Shown in pieces: positions 12,268 through 19,124 of a DNA stretch of 35,552 bases. A program made the translations under genes and the position numbers. This DNA is from a virus, in the IMG/VR virus record IMGVR_UViG_3300031857_000650, positions 1 through 35,552 of that record. One strand, written 5' to 3'. How positions within the stretch are numbered: the stretch's first letter is position 1; each line of letters starts with the position of its first letter. The notes beneath the pieces were generated by a model that was given only the letters and a program-made list of their open reading frames with translations, did no database searches and was not told the origin of the DNA.

Positions 12268-12494
12268 CTGACTTAGTACAACGGCTGCGCCGCATGTGCG
12301 GCGACGACCCGAACACTATCGTTACGCAAGCAGCGGATCGAATAGAGAAGCTTGAACGTGAGAACGCAGAGCTACGCAAGGATGCAGAGCGTATGCAGTG
12401 GATCGTTGACAACGACGTTGGCGCATGTCACTTGTTGCGAACAACGTCCGGGACATTTATCCGGCGCGAAATTGATGAGGCAATGAAATCATGA
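12264..12494 (+). CDS. Coiled-coil accessory protein, 76 aa
   Basis: LVQRLRRMCGDDPNTIVTQA leads into AADRIEKLERENAELRKDAE, a classic short coiled coil of accessory phage proteins of the Ead/Ea22 neighbourhood. ATGA junctions on both sides. Function unknown. Confidence 0.65.
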   Translation: MTDLVQRLRRMCGDDPNTIVTQAADRIEKLERENAELRKDAERMQWIVDNDVGACHLLRTTSGTFIRREIDEAMKS

Positions 12495-13333
12495 GCCAGC
12501 AAATTAACGAACTGATGGCGCTGGCACTCGAACTGCGCAGCGTGAGCAACGAGCAAGCATTGGAAAAAGCCCTAGCACTGAAAGCATCCCTTGAGGCTGC
12601 GCTGAAGCCGGGTGGTCTGATGGTTGACATGGTGCCCCCAGCCACGGCGCGTGACCGTTGGATGTACGAGCAAGGCAGGTTGGCCGAGCGCGACCCAAGG
12701 AGCCACACCGCACCCCAAGCACAACCTGATGCGGTGAAGCCGGGGGAGCCTGTCTACGCCTTCCGTCGCAAGGGTCTGAATGACTTCTGCACTTGTGATG
12801 AGCGACGCTATCTTGAGTTGCAAGACAAGCCACATCTGTTTGAGGTGGCAATCTTCTACCGTGCCTCACCCCCAGCACAAACACCACACGACCACGGCCC
12901 ACAAGCCGAGACGGTTGCCGAAGCTGCGCGTGATGTTGGGAAGTGGCTCAACGAGAGGCCGAGCAGACCGCTTGATCTACGACACGTTGCAATGCTTGTG
13001 GCTCATGTGCAAACACCGCCGTCAGAAACCACTCCCATCAACGAAGTCGTAGCCCATTGGGACGCAGACCTCGCACAGGGCCAAATGGCACCAGAGCAAG
13101 CTGCCGACTTCGTGCGTCGGGAGCGAGAGTTTGCGGCAGCGCAAGCACAAACACAAACACCTGTGCCGCCACGGTTGACGGATGAGATGCTGCGCGATTG
13201 CTTGCGTGAATGTCCACCAGATGCGATTGAACCGCTGCGAACACGTTGGCTGTATGCCAAGGACTTTGCCCGCGCCATCGAGAGCGCAGTGCGGAAACAG
13301 TGGGCCAAACATTTTGGAGTGAATGATGAGTGA
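12491..13333 (+). CDS. Modular accessory protein, 280 aa
   Basis: Appears assembled from blocks. Residues 1-40 are a helical start. Around residues 85-125, EPVYAFRRKGLNDFCTCDER and AIFYRASPP resemble the 'PVAW...YTHPP' block of Ea22-type proteins. A helical middle and a C-terminal PRLTDEMLRDCLRECPPDAI region, seen in other prophage accessory proteins, follow. Repeated PP and QTQTP linkers join the blocks. No enzymatic motif; function unknown. Confidence 0.65.
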   Translation: MSQQINELMALALELRSVSNEQALEKALALKASLEAALKPGGLMVDMVPPATARDRWMYEQGRLAERDPRSHTAPQAQPDAVKPGEPVYAFRRKGLNDFCTCDERRYLELQDKPHLFEVAIFYRASPPAQTPHDHGPQAETVAEAARDVGKWLNERPSRPLDLRHVAMLVAHVQTPPSETTPINEVVAHWDADLAQGQMAPEQAADFVRREREFAAAQAQTQTPVPPRLTDEMLRDCLRECPPDAIEPLRTRWLYAKDFARAIESAVRKQWAKHFGVNDE

Positions 13334-13736
13334 AGCATTACGCAAAGAGCTTCTTGATCGGGCAATCACCATGCTCAAGGTAGGAGGCCCGGAATACGAC
13401 TCACGCGATGTGCTTGAGGTTCTGGAGCAGCTTCAGGCGGCATTGGCAGAGCCGGAGCAGGAGCCTGTGGCTTGGCTAATGCCCGATGGGGCCGTTTTGC
13501 CGCATACAGACGAGTGGTACACCAAGGCAACGCCACTGTTCACCCACCCACCACGCCGGGAGCCGCTGACACCGTGGATCAAGACCAGTGACCAGTATCC
13601 ACCCGAAGGCGTGCGCGTGTTCTGGTTCAACCCGGACACCAATCAAGTCGGTTACGACACATGGATGGGTGGCGACTACAAGTTCAACGTCGAGTATTGG
13701 ATGCACATACCCGGCATCACAGGAGAAAAGACATGA
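13323..13736 (+). CDS. DUF551-containing accessory protein, 137 aa
   Basis: The N-terminal helix is followed by EPVAWLMPDGAVLPH, then PLFTHPP, the block common in Ead/Ea22-region proteins. The C-terminal 50 residues (WIKTSDQYPPEGVRVFWF, EYWMHIPG) match the DUF551 pattern (WISxxDxxPPxGxxVL...WMPLP). Two adjacent ATGs (13323, 13326) overlap the previous stop. Non-essential prophage accessory gene by context. Confidence 0.75.
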   Translation: MMSEALRKELLDRAITMLKVGGPEYDSRDVLEVLEQLQAALAEPEQEPVAWLMPDGAVLPHTDEWYTKATPLFTHPPRREPLTPWIKTSDQYPPEGVRVFWFNPDTNQVGYDTWMGGDYKFNVEYWMHIPGITGEKT

Positions 13737-14185
13737 TCGACATTGACAAGATCGAAGCGGCTGCGAAGGCTGCGCCATATGAAGCACCGTGGCGCTATGA
13801 GCCAACCGGGCAAACCGTGTGGGCTGGTAACACTTACATGGTGGCCGACATTCGTGGATGGGGTCATCTGCAATACATGCTGAACGGTGAAAAGTTGCAA
13901 GACGCTACGGGTGTTCACATCGCCACAGCCAACCCAGCCACCGTACTGGAAATGGTCAGCATGATCCGGGAGCGTGACGTCACTGTGGTGGAGTTGCGTT
14001 GTCAGGTGATGACACTTGCGACTCAAGTTGCCGACTTGCAGATGAAAGCCATTGAGCGTGATGCTGTGCTGAAGCAGGCGTTGGAGGCATTGAATCTTGC
14101 CAACGACTATGACACCGATGGAGCAAAGCGCCGAATGTCAGCCATCGCAGCGATTAAGGGGGTGTTGAATGAACGACCTGATTGA
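13733..14185 (+). CDS. Ead/Ea22-like protein, 150 aa
   Basis: ATG 13733 overlaps the DUF551 gene stop; an earlier in-frame start would lie inside it. The segment GVHIATANPATVLEMVSMIR and the following coiled coil (LRCQVMTLATQVADLQMKAI) match the Ea22-like family, found in lambdoid early accessory regions. Function not established. Confidence 0.75.
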   Translation: MIDIDKIEAAAKAAPYEAPWRYEPTGQTVWAGNTYMVADIRGWGHLQYMLNGEKLQDATGVHIATANPATVLEMVSMIRERDVTVVELRCQVMTLATQVADLQMKAIERDAVLKQALEALNLANDYDTDGAKRRMSAIAAIKGVLNERPD

Positions 14186-14342
14186 CACAAAAGACATTGC
14201 ACAGATGCTCGGTGTAACCCGCGCTCATTGTGTAGGCCGAATTGTCAAACGGCCAGACTTCCCAAAACCAGCCGTTGCCCTGAGTCAGCGCCTCAAGCGT
14301 TGGCGCAAGGCTGAGGTGATGAAGTGGATGGGGATAAAATAG
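14169..14342 (+). CDS. Putative excisionase/AlpA-like helix-turn-helix
   Basis: 57 residues. LIDTKDIAQMLGVTRAHCVG is a MerR/AlpA-type helix-turn-helix, followed by a strand turn and the basic RLKRWRKAEVMKWMG end typical of AlpA/Xis proteins. It overlaps the Ea22-like gene by 17 bases and ends five bases before the tRNA-like gene, facing the integrase across the likely attP. The position favours an excisionase that directs the integrase to excision. Confidence 0.7.
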   Translation: MNDLIDTKDIAQMLGVTRAHCVGRIVKRPDFPKPAVALSQRLKRWRKAEVMKWMGIK

Positions 14343-14346
14343 ATTT

Positions 14347-14453
14347 GGTGGTGTAGCTCAGTTGGTAGAGCAGATGGCCGAATAAGCAACGGGGAGGAAA
14401 TGCCCTGTGAGCGCGGCGTCAGTGCGCTGGTTCAAGTCCGGCCACCATCACCA
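14347..14453 (+). tRNA. tRNA-like gene with encoded CCA and aberrant anticodon domain
   Basis: Acceptor GGTGGTG (14347-14353) pairs with CACCATC (14443-14449, one G-U), then A and encoded CCA (14451-14453). The D arm is canonical (GCTC-AGTTGGTA-GAGC, 14356-14371) and the T arm good (GCTGG-TTCAAGT-CCGGC, 14426-14442). The middle (14373-14425) is 53 bases, about 31 more than usual, and forms no 5-bp/7-base anticodon arm. Instead it can form ACGGGG/CCCTGT (14389-14394/14403-14408) and AGCGC/GCGCT. No anticodon can be assigned. It may be a decayed tRNA, a tRNA-derived RNA or an attP relic. Confidence 0.6.
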
Positions 14454-14670
14454 TCACGCATGCGGGTTGGACGGGAGTGCATGCCCGTACCGATGCACCG
14501 GGTAGCGCAGTAGGCACACCGCCGAATGTAAGCAACCCGCATCCGTGATGGTGACTGCGCAGGCTGATGCGCAACACGTACTTGGGGCGTGGTTGACAGC
14601 AAAGCGGCGCAAGCCGTTGTGAGCCAAAGTCGTACCCCATAAGCCTGAGTTCAGCACAGGCCACCATCAA
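14454..14670. other. Structured non-coding region, probable attP neighbourhood
   Basis: No gene is supported. A 22-base inverted repeat with one mismatch joins 14448-14469 to 14533-14554, and TGATGGTG (14546-14553) pairs with CACCATCA (14662-14669). GCCGAAT..AAGCAAC occurs at 14377-14390 and again, with two extra bases, at 14521-14536, each time after a D-arm-like GTAGC.CAGT.GG. GGCCACCATCA (14440-14450) recurs at 14659-14669 directly before the integrase stop. This looks like duplicated, degenerate tRNA-like sequence and/or integrase binding sites. Confidence 0.5.
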
Positions 14671-15681
14671 TCAAATAGACGCAGCTACCTCTGCGGCAGT
14701 CTCTCGGTAATACGCCGACATAAGCTGCCGCAAGTCTCTGTGGCCTGACACCCTGGCTAACCTCATCACGTCCATCCTTTTTGACAACCGGGTCAAGGCA
14801 TCTGCCCGGCTGTCGTGAAAGTGCAGCCCCTCAATCAGCAGGCGGTCACGCACCCGGCGAAACAGCACATCCAGCGAATGTCCGCTGATGGTGAAGTAGG
14901 CATCACGCCCTGCCTCACGCGCCGCCGTATCCAGAACAGTCAGTACCCTGGCTGCTTTCCTGGTGAACGGAACAAACCTCACCCCTTCTCTTTCCAGCGT
15001 CTTGTGACTGTGCAGCGTGACAACACGTTTCACAAGGTCAACAGTTGAACGCTTCAGGCTCAGAATCTCCCCGGCTCTCATCGCTGTGTGTTGTGCCACC
15101 AGCCACGACCATGCGACCTCAGATTGAGGCGTTACAGGCGCTTTCCTTGTGATGAAGCCCATATGCCTCATCATCAATTTAAATTCGCTGGTGGACGTTC
15201 TACGGGTTCTGGCATGGCCTTTTGGCGGCAGCTTGACTTTTGCCCACGGTGAATCGCCACACCAGCCCCACTCATCCCTTGCCACGTTGAACAGGTTGCG
15301 GAACGCTGCCGCTTCCCGGACTACAGAAGAATCGCTGACCACCTTGCGCCGAGCATCACGCCACCCGGCAATGTCTGACGGTGTGACTTCGTGAAGCAGC
15401 TTCCCGCACAACGCGGGAAATTCCCGCTTGATGGCGTTGAACCGCAGTTCTTCAGCATGTGCGCCACGCTTTCGTGAACTGACATCGGCCACATACCGAT
15501 CAATCGCGTCAGCCAGAGTCTTACTAGGAAACTGCGCTTTCGACTCTTTCAGAATCTCCGTCTCAGTCTGTGCAGCCCATAGCGCAGCCGCCCCTTTGGT
15601 TGAGAACGTCTGACTCCTACGAACGCCTTTTCTTTCTACCTCGGCCCGGTATCCGGCCTTCACTTTTCTGATGTACGCCAT
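14671..15681 (-). CDS. int: Tyrosine recombinase integrase
   Basis: 336 residues from ATG 15681 (MAYIRKVKAGYRAEVERKGV is the usual start of this prophage integrase type; upstream in-frame starts give a nonsensical N-terminus). The arm-binding domain occupies residues 1-45, the core-binding SAM-like domain about 55-145 and the catalytic domain 165-330. Catalytic residues: R202 (TAMRAGEILSL), K227, H289 and R292 (HFHDSR), H314 (VSGHRDL) and Tyr324/325 (MSAYYRE). Its 3' end faces the putative attP and excisionase. Confidence 0.93.
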   Translation of the reverse strand: MAYIRKVKAGYRAEVERKGVRRSQTFSTKGAAALWAAQTETEILKESKAQFPSKTLADAIDRYVADVSSRKRGAHAEELRFNAIKREFPALCGKLLHEVTPSDIAGWRDARRKVVSDSSVVREAAAFRNLFNVARDEWGWCGDSPWAKVKLPPKGHARTRRTSTSEFKLMMRHMGFITRKAPVTPQSEVAWSWLVAQHTAMRAGEILSLKRSTVDLVKRVVTLHSHKTLEREGVRFVPFTRKAARVLTVLDTAAREAGRDAYFTISGHSLDVLFRRVRDRLLIEGLHFHDSRADALTRLSKRMDVMRLARVSGHRDLRQLMSAYYRETAAEVAASI

Positions 15682-15783
15682 GCCTTGCGCGGGAACCAAT
15701 GCGGGATTCTCGCGGGAAAGCAGTGTACGACACGGCGTTAATCGGTGCGACTGTGCGTGACTTGTCGATGTCGGCCGCACAAG

Positions 15784-15816
15784 AAAAAACCCCGATCCTC
15801 ATAGGAGAAACGGGGT
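15784..15816 (-). terminator. Minus-strand terminator upstream of the integrase
   Basis: CCCCG (15790-15794) / CGGGG (15811-15815) with an inner TCCT/AGGA stem. On the minus strand it is followed by six T (15789-15784). It stops late transcription from the lysis genes before the integrase. Confidence 0.75.
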
Positions 15817-16056
15817 CTGTGTGCGACTCGGATTGAATCGACTTTGCTCAAGCGTTTTTAACACTTGGTGCGCGGGGGGAGAGTCGTCAACTCAATAACC
15901 ACGCGGGTTTCGGCTTGTTGCGCGGGATTTAAGCGGGACTCACCGAGTCACACCGAATCGCGCAAAGCCTCAGATTGTAGCCTTTCACCTGGGCCACGCA
16001 TCCCGCAGCGTCATTGCGTCTGTAGCATGTCCGTCAGCCTGAGCTAAAATAGCAAA
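15817..16056. other. Non-coding gap between integrase and HNH-like gene
   Basis: Contains no supported gene. It holds several GCGGGT/GCGGGA-type runs (15901-15945), and TAAAAT at 16045-16050 could be a plus-strand -10 for the gene at 16121. The integrase promoter must lie in or near this stretch or just downstream of the terminator at 15784, but no clear -35/-10 pair was found. Confidence 0.35.
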
Positions 16057-16084
16057 GCCCCGTTGTGCTGGTAACACAACGAGG
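16057..16084 (-). terminator. Minus-strand late terminator
   Basis: CCCCGTTGTG (16058-16067) pairs with CACAACGAGG (16075-16084) with one mismatch around a seven-base loop. Read on the minus strand the hairpin is followed by CTTTGCTATTTT. Probable first terminator for the leftward late/lysis transcript, backed up by the one at 15784. Confidence 0.6.
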
Positions 16085-16120
16085 CCTCTAACCACATCAT
16101 TGTTCTGGAGGAACAACAGC

Positions 16121-16840
16121 ATGGCTATCAGCATTGTAGACTTCAACGAAACGAGTCGCGCAAAAGTAAAAGACCGGACAGGTCAAAGACACGGAAAGTT
16201 AGTGGCCGTGTCGTTTGAAGGGATTCATAGCGGGTCGCGATCCGCGATATGGAGATGCTTGTGCGACTGCGGAAAATTTGTCAGCATACTAACTAAAGGA
16301 TTCGGAACTTCTGGCACGAAAAGTTGCGGGTGCATACGATCCGATATTGGAAAGAAAAAGCCAATAAACTGGCGCGTAAACGTCACTCATGGCGATGCTG
16401 GAAGGGGCCGAACCACGGAGTACATTACATGGCACTCCATGATTCAAAGATGCTCAAACGCTAAACACCCTTCTTATAATTTGTACGGCGGTAGAGGTAT
16501 AACTGTTTGTACAGATTGGCGTAGCTCATACGAATGCTTTTTAAGGGATATGGGTAGAAAGCCATCCAAGACCCATTCACTTGACAGGATCAATCCAGAT
16601 ATTGGGTATGAAAAAAGCAACTGTAGGTGGGCAACAGTCAAAGAGCAGCAAAACAACAGGCGCGACAATCGGCATGTGATTTTTCACGGCGTGGACATGA
16701 CTTGCACAGCACTTGCTGAAACAATCGGCGTGCCTCAAAGGACAGTATTCAACTGGATCAACAAATGCGATGGCAATTTAGACGCATTTATTGATGCGAA
16801 GTTGGCCAAGCGTCGCGCAAAAGCATTACTTCCCCGATAG
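16121..16840 (+). CDS. HNH-like phage nuclease with zinc-ribbon N-terminus
   Basis: 239 residues. ATG 16121 follows GGAGG nine bases upstream. The N-terminal domain carries WRCLCDCGK and SCGC (two Cys pairs). The central block TEYITWHSMIQRCSN, YGGRGITVC and HSLDRINPDIGYEKSNCRWA is a well-known phage family often annotated as HNH endonuclease. A C-terminal helix-turn-helix (CTALAETIGVPQRTVFNWIN) may bind DNA. It is on the opposite strand to the lysis genes and overlaps the 3' end of Rz by 53 bases, suggesting a mobile insertion. Confidence 0.75.
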   Translation: MAISIVDFNETSRAKVKDRTGQRHGKLVAVSFEGIHSGSRSAIWRCLCDCGKFVSILTKGFGTSGTKSCGCIRSDIGKKKPINWRVNVTHGDAGRGRTTEYITWHSMIQRCSNAKHPSYNLYGGRGITVCTDWRSSYECFLRDMGRKPSKTHSLDRINPDIGYEKSNCRWATVKEQQNNRRDNRHVIFHGVDMTCTALAETIGVPQRTVFNWINKCDGNLDAFIDAKLAKRRAKALLPR

Positions 16841-17240
16841 CTTTATCAGCCGCTGCTGCCACGTCTCTATATCTTGCGCTGCACTGCTGGAGTAGGTCTG
16901 TGCTGGTGGCTGCAACTGACTGACAGGTGGAGTGGGAATCGCTGGCGCTACGGATGGCGCTGTCTGCGGCGTTGTGCAACATGCTGAGAGCAGTAGCGTT
17001 ACGAGCAGCATCAGCGCGAGCAGCAGCCACCCGGATCGCGGCTTTGCGCTCTGCTTCATCCTTAGCTTTCTGTAGCTTGAGTGTTTCTGCCAGTGCGCTT
17101 GCGTTGGCTGCAGCCAGTTGATTGGCATGCTCGGCGGCACGTTCAGCCAAGACGGTCTCATAGTGGTTCCTTGTGTACAAGTAAGTCCCGGTGATGCTGG
17201 CAACAGCAGTCACTCCGGCGAAGATCAGCGGGAGCATCAT
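16788..17240 (-). CDS. Rz-like inner-membrane spanin
   Basis: 150 residues. An N-terminal membrane helix (MMLPLIFAGVTAVASITGTY) is followed by a long Ala-rich periplasmic coiled coil (about 25-145), the build of an i-spanin. With the outer-membrane partner nested in it (16826-17059), it should fuse inner and outer membranes at the last step of lysis. ATG 17240 overlaps the stop of the 46-residue gene. Confidence 0.85.
   Translation of the reverse strand: MMLPLIFAGVTAVASITGTYLYTRNHYETVLAERAAEHANQLAAANASALAETLKLQKAKDEAERKAAIRVAAARADAARNATALSMLHNAADSAIRSASDSHSTCQSVAATSTDLLQQCSARYRDVAAAADKAIGEVMLLRDAWPTSHQ
16826..17059 (-). CDS. Rz1-like outer-membrane spanin lipoprotein, nested in Rz
   Basis: 77 residues from ATG 17059, entirely within the Rz gene in another frame. 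MKQSAKPRSGWLLLALMLLV leads to the lipobox LLSAC, giving a lipidated Cys, followed by a Pro-rich mature part (SVAPAIPTPPVSQLQPPAQ), the mark of Rz1 o-spanins. Longer in-frame starts would add an implausible N-terminus. Confidence 0.85.
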   Translation of the reverse strand: MKQSAKPRSGWLLLALMLLVTLLLSACCTTPQTAPSVAPAIPTPPVSQLQPPAQTYSSSAAQDIETWQQRLIKLSGK

Positions 17241-17377
17241 TGATCCTTCTCATCCTGATTGGCATACGCTGCCAGCTTGGGATACCGCTTTGCCCACGAC
17301 CAGCCGTTTGCCTTGTGTGGCTTGCACATCAGACACCCGCATCTGGCGTTCTTCGGCTTCTTGCGCTTGTGGTTCAT
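17237..17377 (-). CDS. Small Cys-rich protein, 46 aa
   Basis: MNHKRKKPKNARCGCLMCKP continues HKANGWSWAKRYPKL. The C-x-C-x-x-C-K-P-H cluster (C13, C15, C18, H21) could bind one zinc. ATG overlaps the upstream stop (ATGA at 17374-17377) and its TGA overlaps the Rz start, so it is coupled on both sides. This basic CxCxxCKPHK protein type is found in other phages; function unknown. Confidence 0.65.
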   Translation of the reverse strand: MNHKRKKPKNARCGCLMCKPHKANGWSWAKRYPKLAAYANQDEKDQ

Positions 17378-17553
17378 CGTGGCAACTCCCCGTTGGGCCA
17401 GTAACCCTGCATTGACGCATCGTCACTGTCCGGGATCACGTCGTCCGGGCCGCGATTCAACTCCCGCAGCGTCTCGGCAAGTTGTTCACGGGCCGTGCGG
17501 GTTCGCATCCGGTTTTCGGCCCGGTCAGTCAGCTTGCGGTATTGCTCGGTCAT
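17374..17553 (-). CDS. Hypothetical protein in lysis cassette, 59 aa
   Basis: ATG 17553 overlaps the lysozyme stop (ATGA). MTEQYRKLTDRAENRMRTRT begins an amphipathic helix; an acidic stretch DDVIPDSDD and YWPNGELPR end follow. No membrane segment, so not a holin or spanin. Function unknown. Confidence 0.6.
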   Translation of the reverse strand: MTEQYRKLTDRAENRMRTRTAREQLAETLRELNRGPDDVIPDSDDASMQGYWPNGELPR

Positions 17554-18254
17554 GCCCAGCCGCCTTTCCTTTGCTGCCAACGCTCGTAGACGATGTACCC
17601 GGCAAGGCAGACAACAGCCACCAGTAGGGCAGGCACCAACCAATCGCCCAGTTGAGATACCCCATACTTCACCTCGTTGATTGCCTGCACTGTCTCTGTC
17701 ACTGCGGCCACGGTTGCTGTGCCACCAGCCACGACAGAGGCGCGGTTGATGGTTGATGCGGTCATCGGGCGCTCTGCGTCTACGGTCTGCGGCATTTCAG
17801 GCTGATCGACTTGCTCAGGCTCGACAGGGGTCAGGTACAGCGCAGCCTCTGCCGCACGCCTGCGGGTCAGTCCTGCGTAGACCTTGCCGCCAGACTTGTT
17901 CCACAAGGCGAAGGCACGTGCGGCTGCTTGCTTGTCTCCACGGTTGTGAGCCTTGGCTACGCTGGATCGCTTGAACCCGGCAACGCCGATGTTGAACGCT
18001 AGGCTCACACAGGCATCGAATTCCGGCTGCGTGGGCGGCAGAGTGAGGGCAGACATCACGCCATGCTCGTACTCGACAAGCTCCTTCTTCAGCCGCTCCT
18101 TTGCATCGTAGAGCGTCATGGTGTCGCCCATCTTCACACCTTTCGTGAAGCCGAAACCGATGGTCGGTACATCGCCGGGGACGGGGATGTAAGCATTGCC
18201 TCGAAACCCCTCGAACTCGACCAAAAGCGCAACGCCGCGTTGACTTGTTTTCAT
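17550..18254 (-). CDS. Endolysin (GH24 lysozyme) with C-terminal membrane segment
   Basis: 234 residues. ATG 18254 is preceded by GGGGGG; a TTG two codons earlier is less likely. Lysozyme domain at about 1-145: EFEGFRGNAYIPVPGDVPTI with catalytic Glu15, Asp28 and Thr37 of the GFGFT motif, then FDACVSLAFNIGVAGF and ALWNKSGGKVYAGLTRRRAA. It cleaves peptidoglycan. Unusually, a linker leads to a hydrophobic helix DWLVPALLVAVVCLAGYIVY (about 203-223) and a basic tail, so the enzyme may be membrane-tethered. Confidence 0.88.
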   Translation of the reverse strand: MKTSQRGVALLVEFEGFRGNAYIPVPGDVPTIGFGFTKGVKMGDTMTLYDAKERLKKELVEYEHGVMSALTLPPTQPEFDACVSLAFNIGVAGFKRSSVAKAHNRGDKQAAARAFALWNKSGGKVYAGLTRRRAAEAALYLTPVEPEQVDQPEMPQTVDAERPMTASTINRASVVAGGTATVAAVTETVQAINEVKYGVSQLGDWLVPALLVAVVCLAGYIVYERWQQRKGGWA

Positions 18255-18256
18255 GC

Positions 18257-18631
18257 TCAACCCCCCACAAGTTTCTGAAGATGCGCCGACAGTCCGGACA
18301 TGAACACCAGCACCACCGCGCCAACGACGATGCCAACGACCTTTAGGGTTCCGGCTGTCTTGATCTGGTCGATCTCTTGCGTCTTTTTAATCATGCCGAG
18401 ATGCGCTTGGCGGTGACCCTCGTAATCGGGCTGGCCCAAGTCATTCCTGACAAACGCTGTGCGGATCGTGCCCATGCCATGCCGCATGTCACGCAGTTCA
18501 CCCTCGATGCGCTGGAGAGCTTCCATGACCTCTTTGCCACACGAACACTGTTGATGCTGCGGAGGAGGCGGGGGAGCCATGTCAGATGCCCTTCTCAGGG
18601 GGTGCTGGCTGTTCTCAAAATCTGGATGCAT
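18257..18631 (-). CDS. Putative holin-like single-pass membrane protein
   Basis: 124 residues. A soluble N-terminal part includes a Pro run and SCGKEVMEALQRIEGELRDM coiled coil; one membrane helix lies near the C-terminus (LKVVGIVVGAVVLVFMSGLS, about 95-115). It is directly upstream of the lysozyme gene, which begins two bases after its stop. Position and build suit a holin or a lysis-timing partner; the membrane gene at 18615 is the rival candidate. Confidence 0.6.
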   Translation of the reverse strand: MHPDFENSQHPLRRASDMAPPPPPQHQQCSCGKEVMEALQRIEGELRDMRHGMGTIRTAFVRNDLGQPDYEGHRQAHLGMIKKTQEIDQIKTAGTLKVVGIVVGAVVLVFMSGLSAHLQKLVGG

Positions 18632-19061
18632 GCTCTGCCCTGTCGTATATGTCTTTCAAGATGTATGGCCTGACCCAGACCCAAAAAGCGGCGAAGGCAA
18701 GAGCCAATTCACCGCCAATGGCTGCTGGTGGTGGAGATACCGACATCAGCATTGAGACGCACAAAAACCCCCACAGCATTGCGTTCCATCCGGCGAATGC
18801 ACGAGCAAGCCCACAGTGGAAATACTCTCCGGCAACGATGGTGATCTGCGTTGCAGAAGAAAGCAGAAGCACCACGCCCCATGCTTCTTCCGGCATCACC
18901 TTTGACATCACGGCATAAGTCGGACGATCAAAGGTGTCACCGGGCCATAGCAACATGACCGCCCAGAGAAACTCGCCAATGGCAAGGCTCACTCTGGTGG
19001 CAACGAGGTCAGAGTCCCACAGTGCGCGGGACATGCCTTGAATAAGTTTGTCTTTAGTCAT
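18615..19061 (-). CDS. Four-helix membrane protein, possible holin
   Basis: 148 residues from ATG 19061 (a GTG at 19085 is an alternative). Four hydrophobic segments: LAIGEFLWAVMLLW, WGVVLLLSSATQITIVAG, AMLWGFLCVSMLMSVS and LALAFAAFWVWVRPYI. First gene of the lysis block, overlapping the next by 17 bases. It may be the holin or a second membrane factor; no specific family identified. Confidence 0.6.
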   Translation of the reverse strand: MTKDKLIQGMSRALWDSDLVATRVSLAIGEFLWAVMLLWPGDTFDRPTYAVMSKVMPEEAWGVVLLLSSATQITIVAGEYFHCGLARAFAGWNAMLWGFLCVSMLMSVSPPPAAIGGELALAFAAFWVWVRPYILKDIYDRAEHASRF

Positions 19062-19124
19062 AATGGATTTATCACCGTGCGTCACCTGTTTTGAAATTTC
19101 GAATCACTGCCCCATAATCCCGGC

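Noticed and set aside
14419-14670. Minus-strand 83-codon ORF ending VAGLEPAH
   Set aside because: This ending is a common artefact of ORFs read through tRNA genes; the region is better explained as structured tRNA-like DNA.
15681-15780. N-terminal extension of the integrase to 15780
   Set aside because: The extra 33 residues are unlike integrase N-termini; MAYIRKVKAGYRAEVERKG is the standard start.
16826-17203. Long 125-codon version of the Rz1 frame
   Set aside because: The N-terminal 48 residues have no signal character; the ATG at 17059 gives a normal lipoprotein signal.
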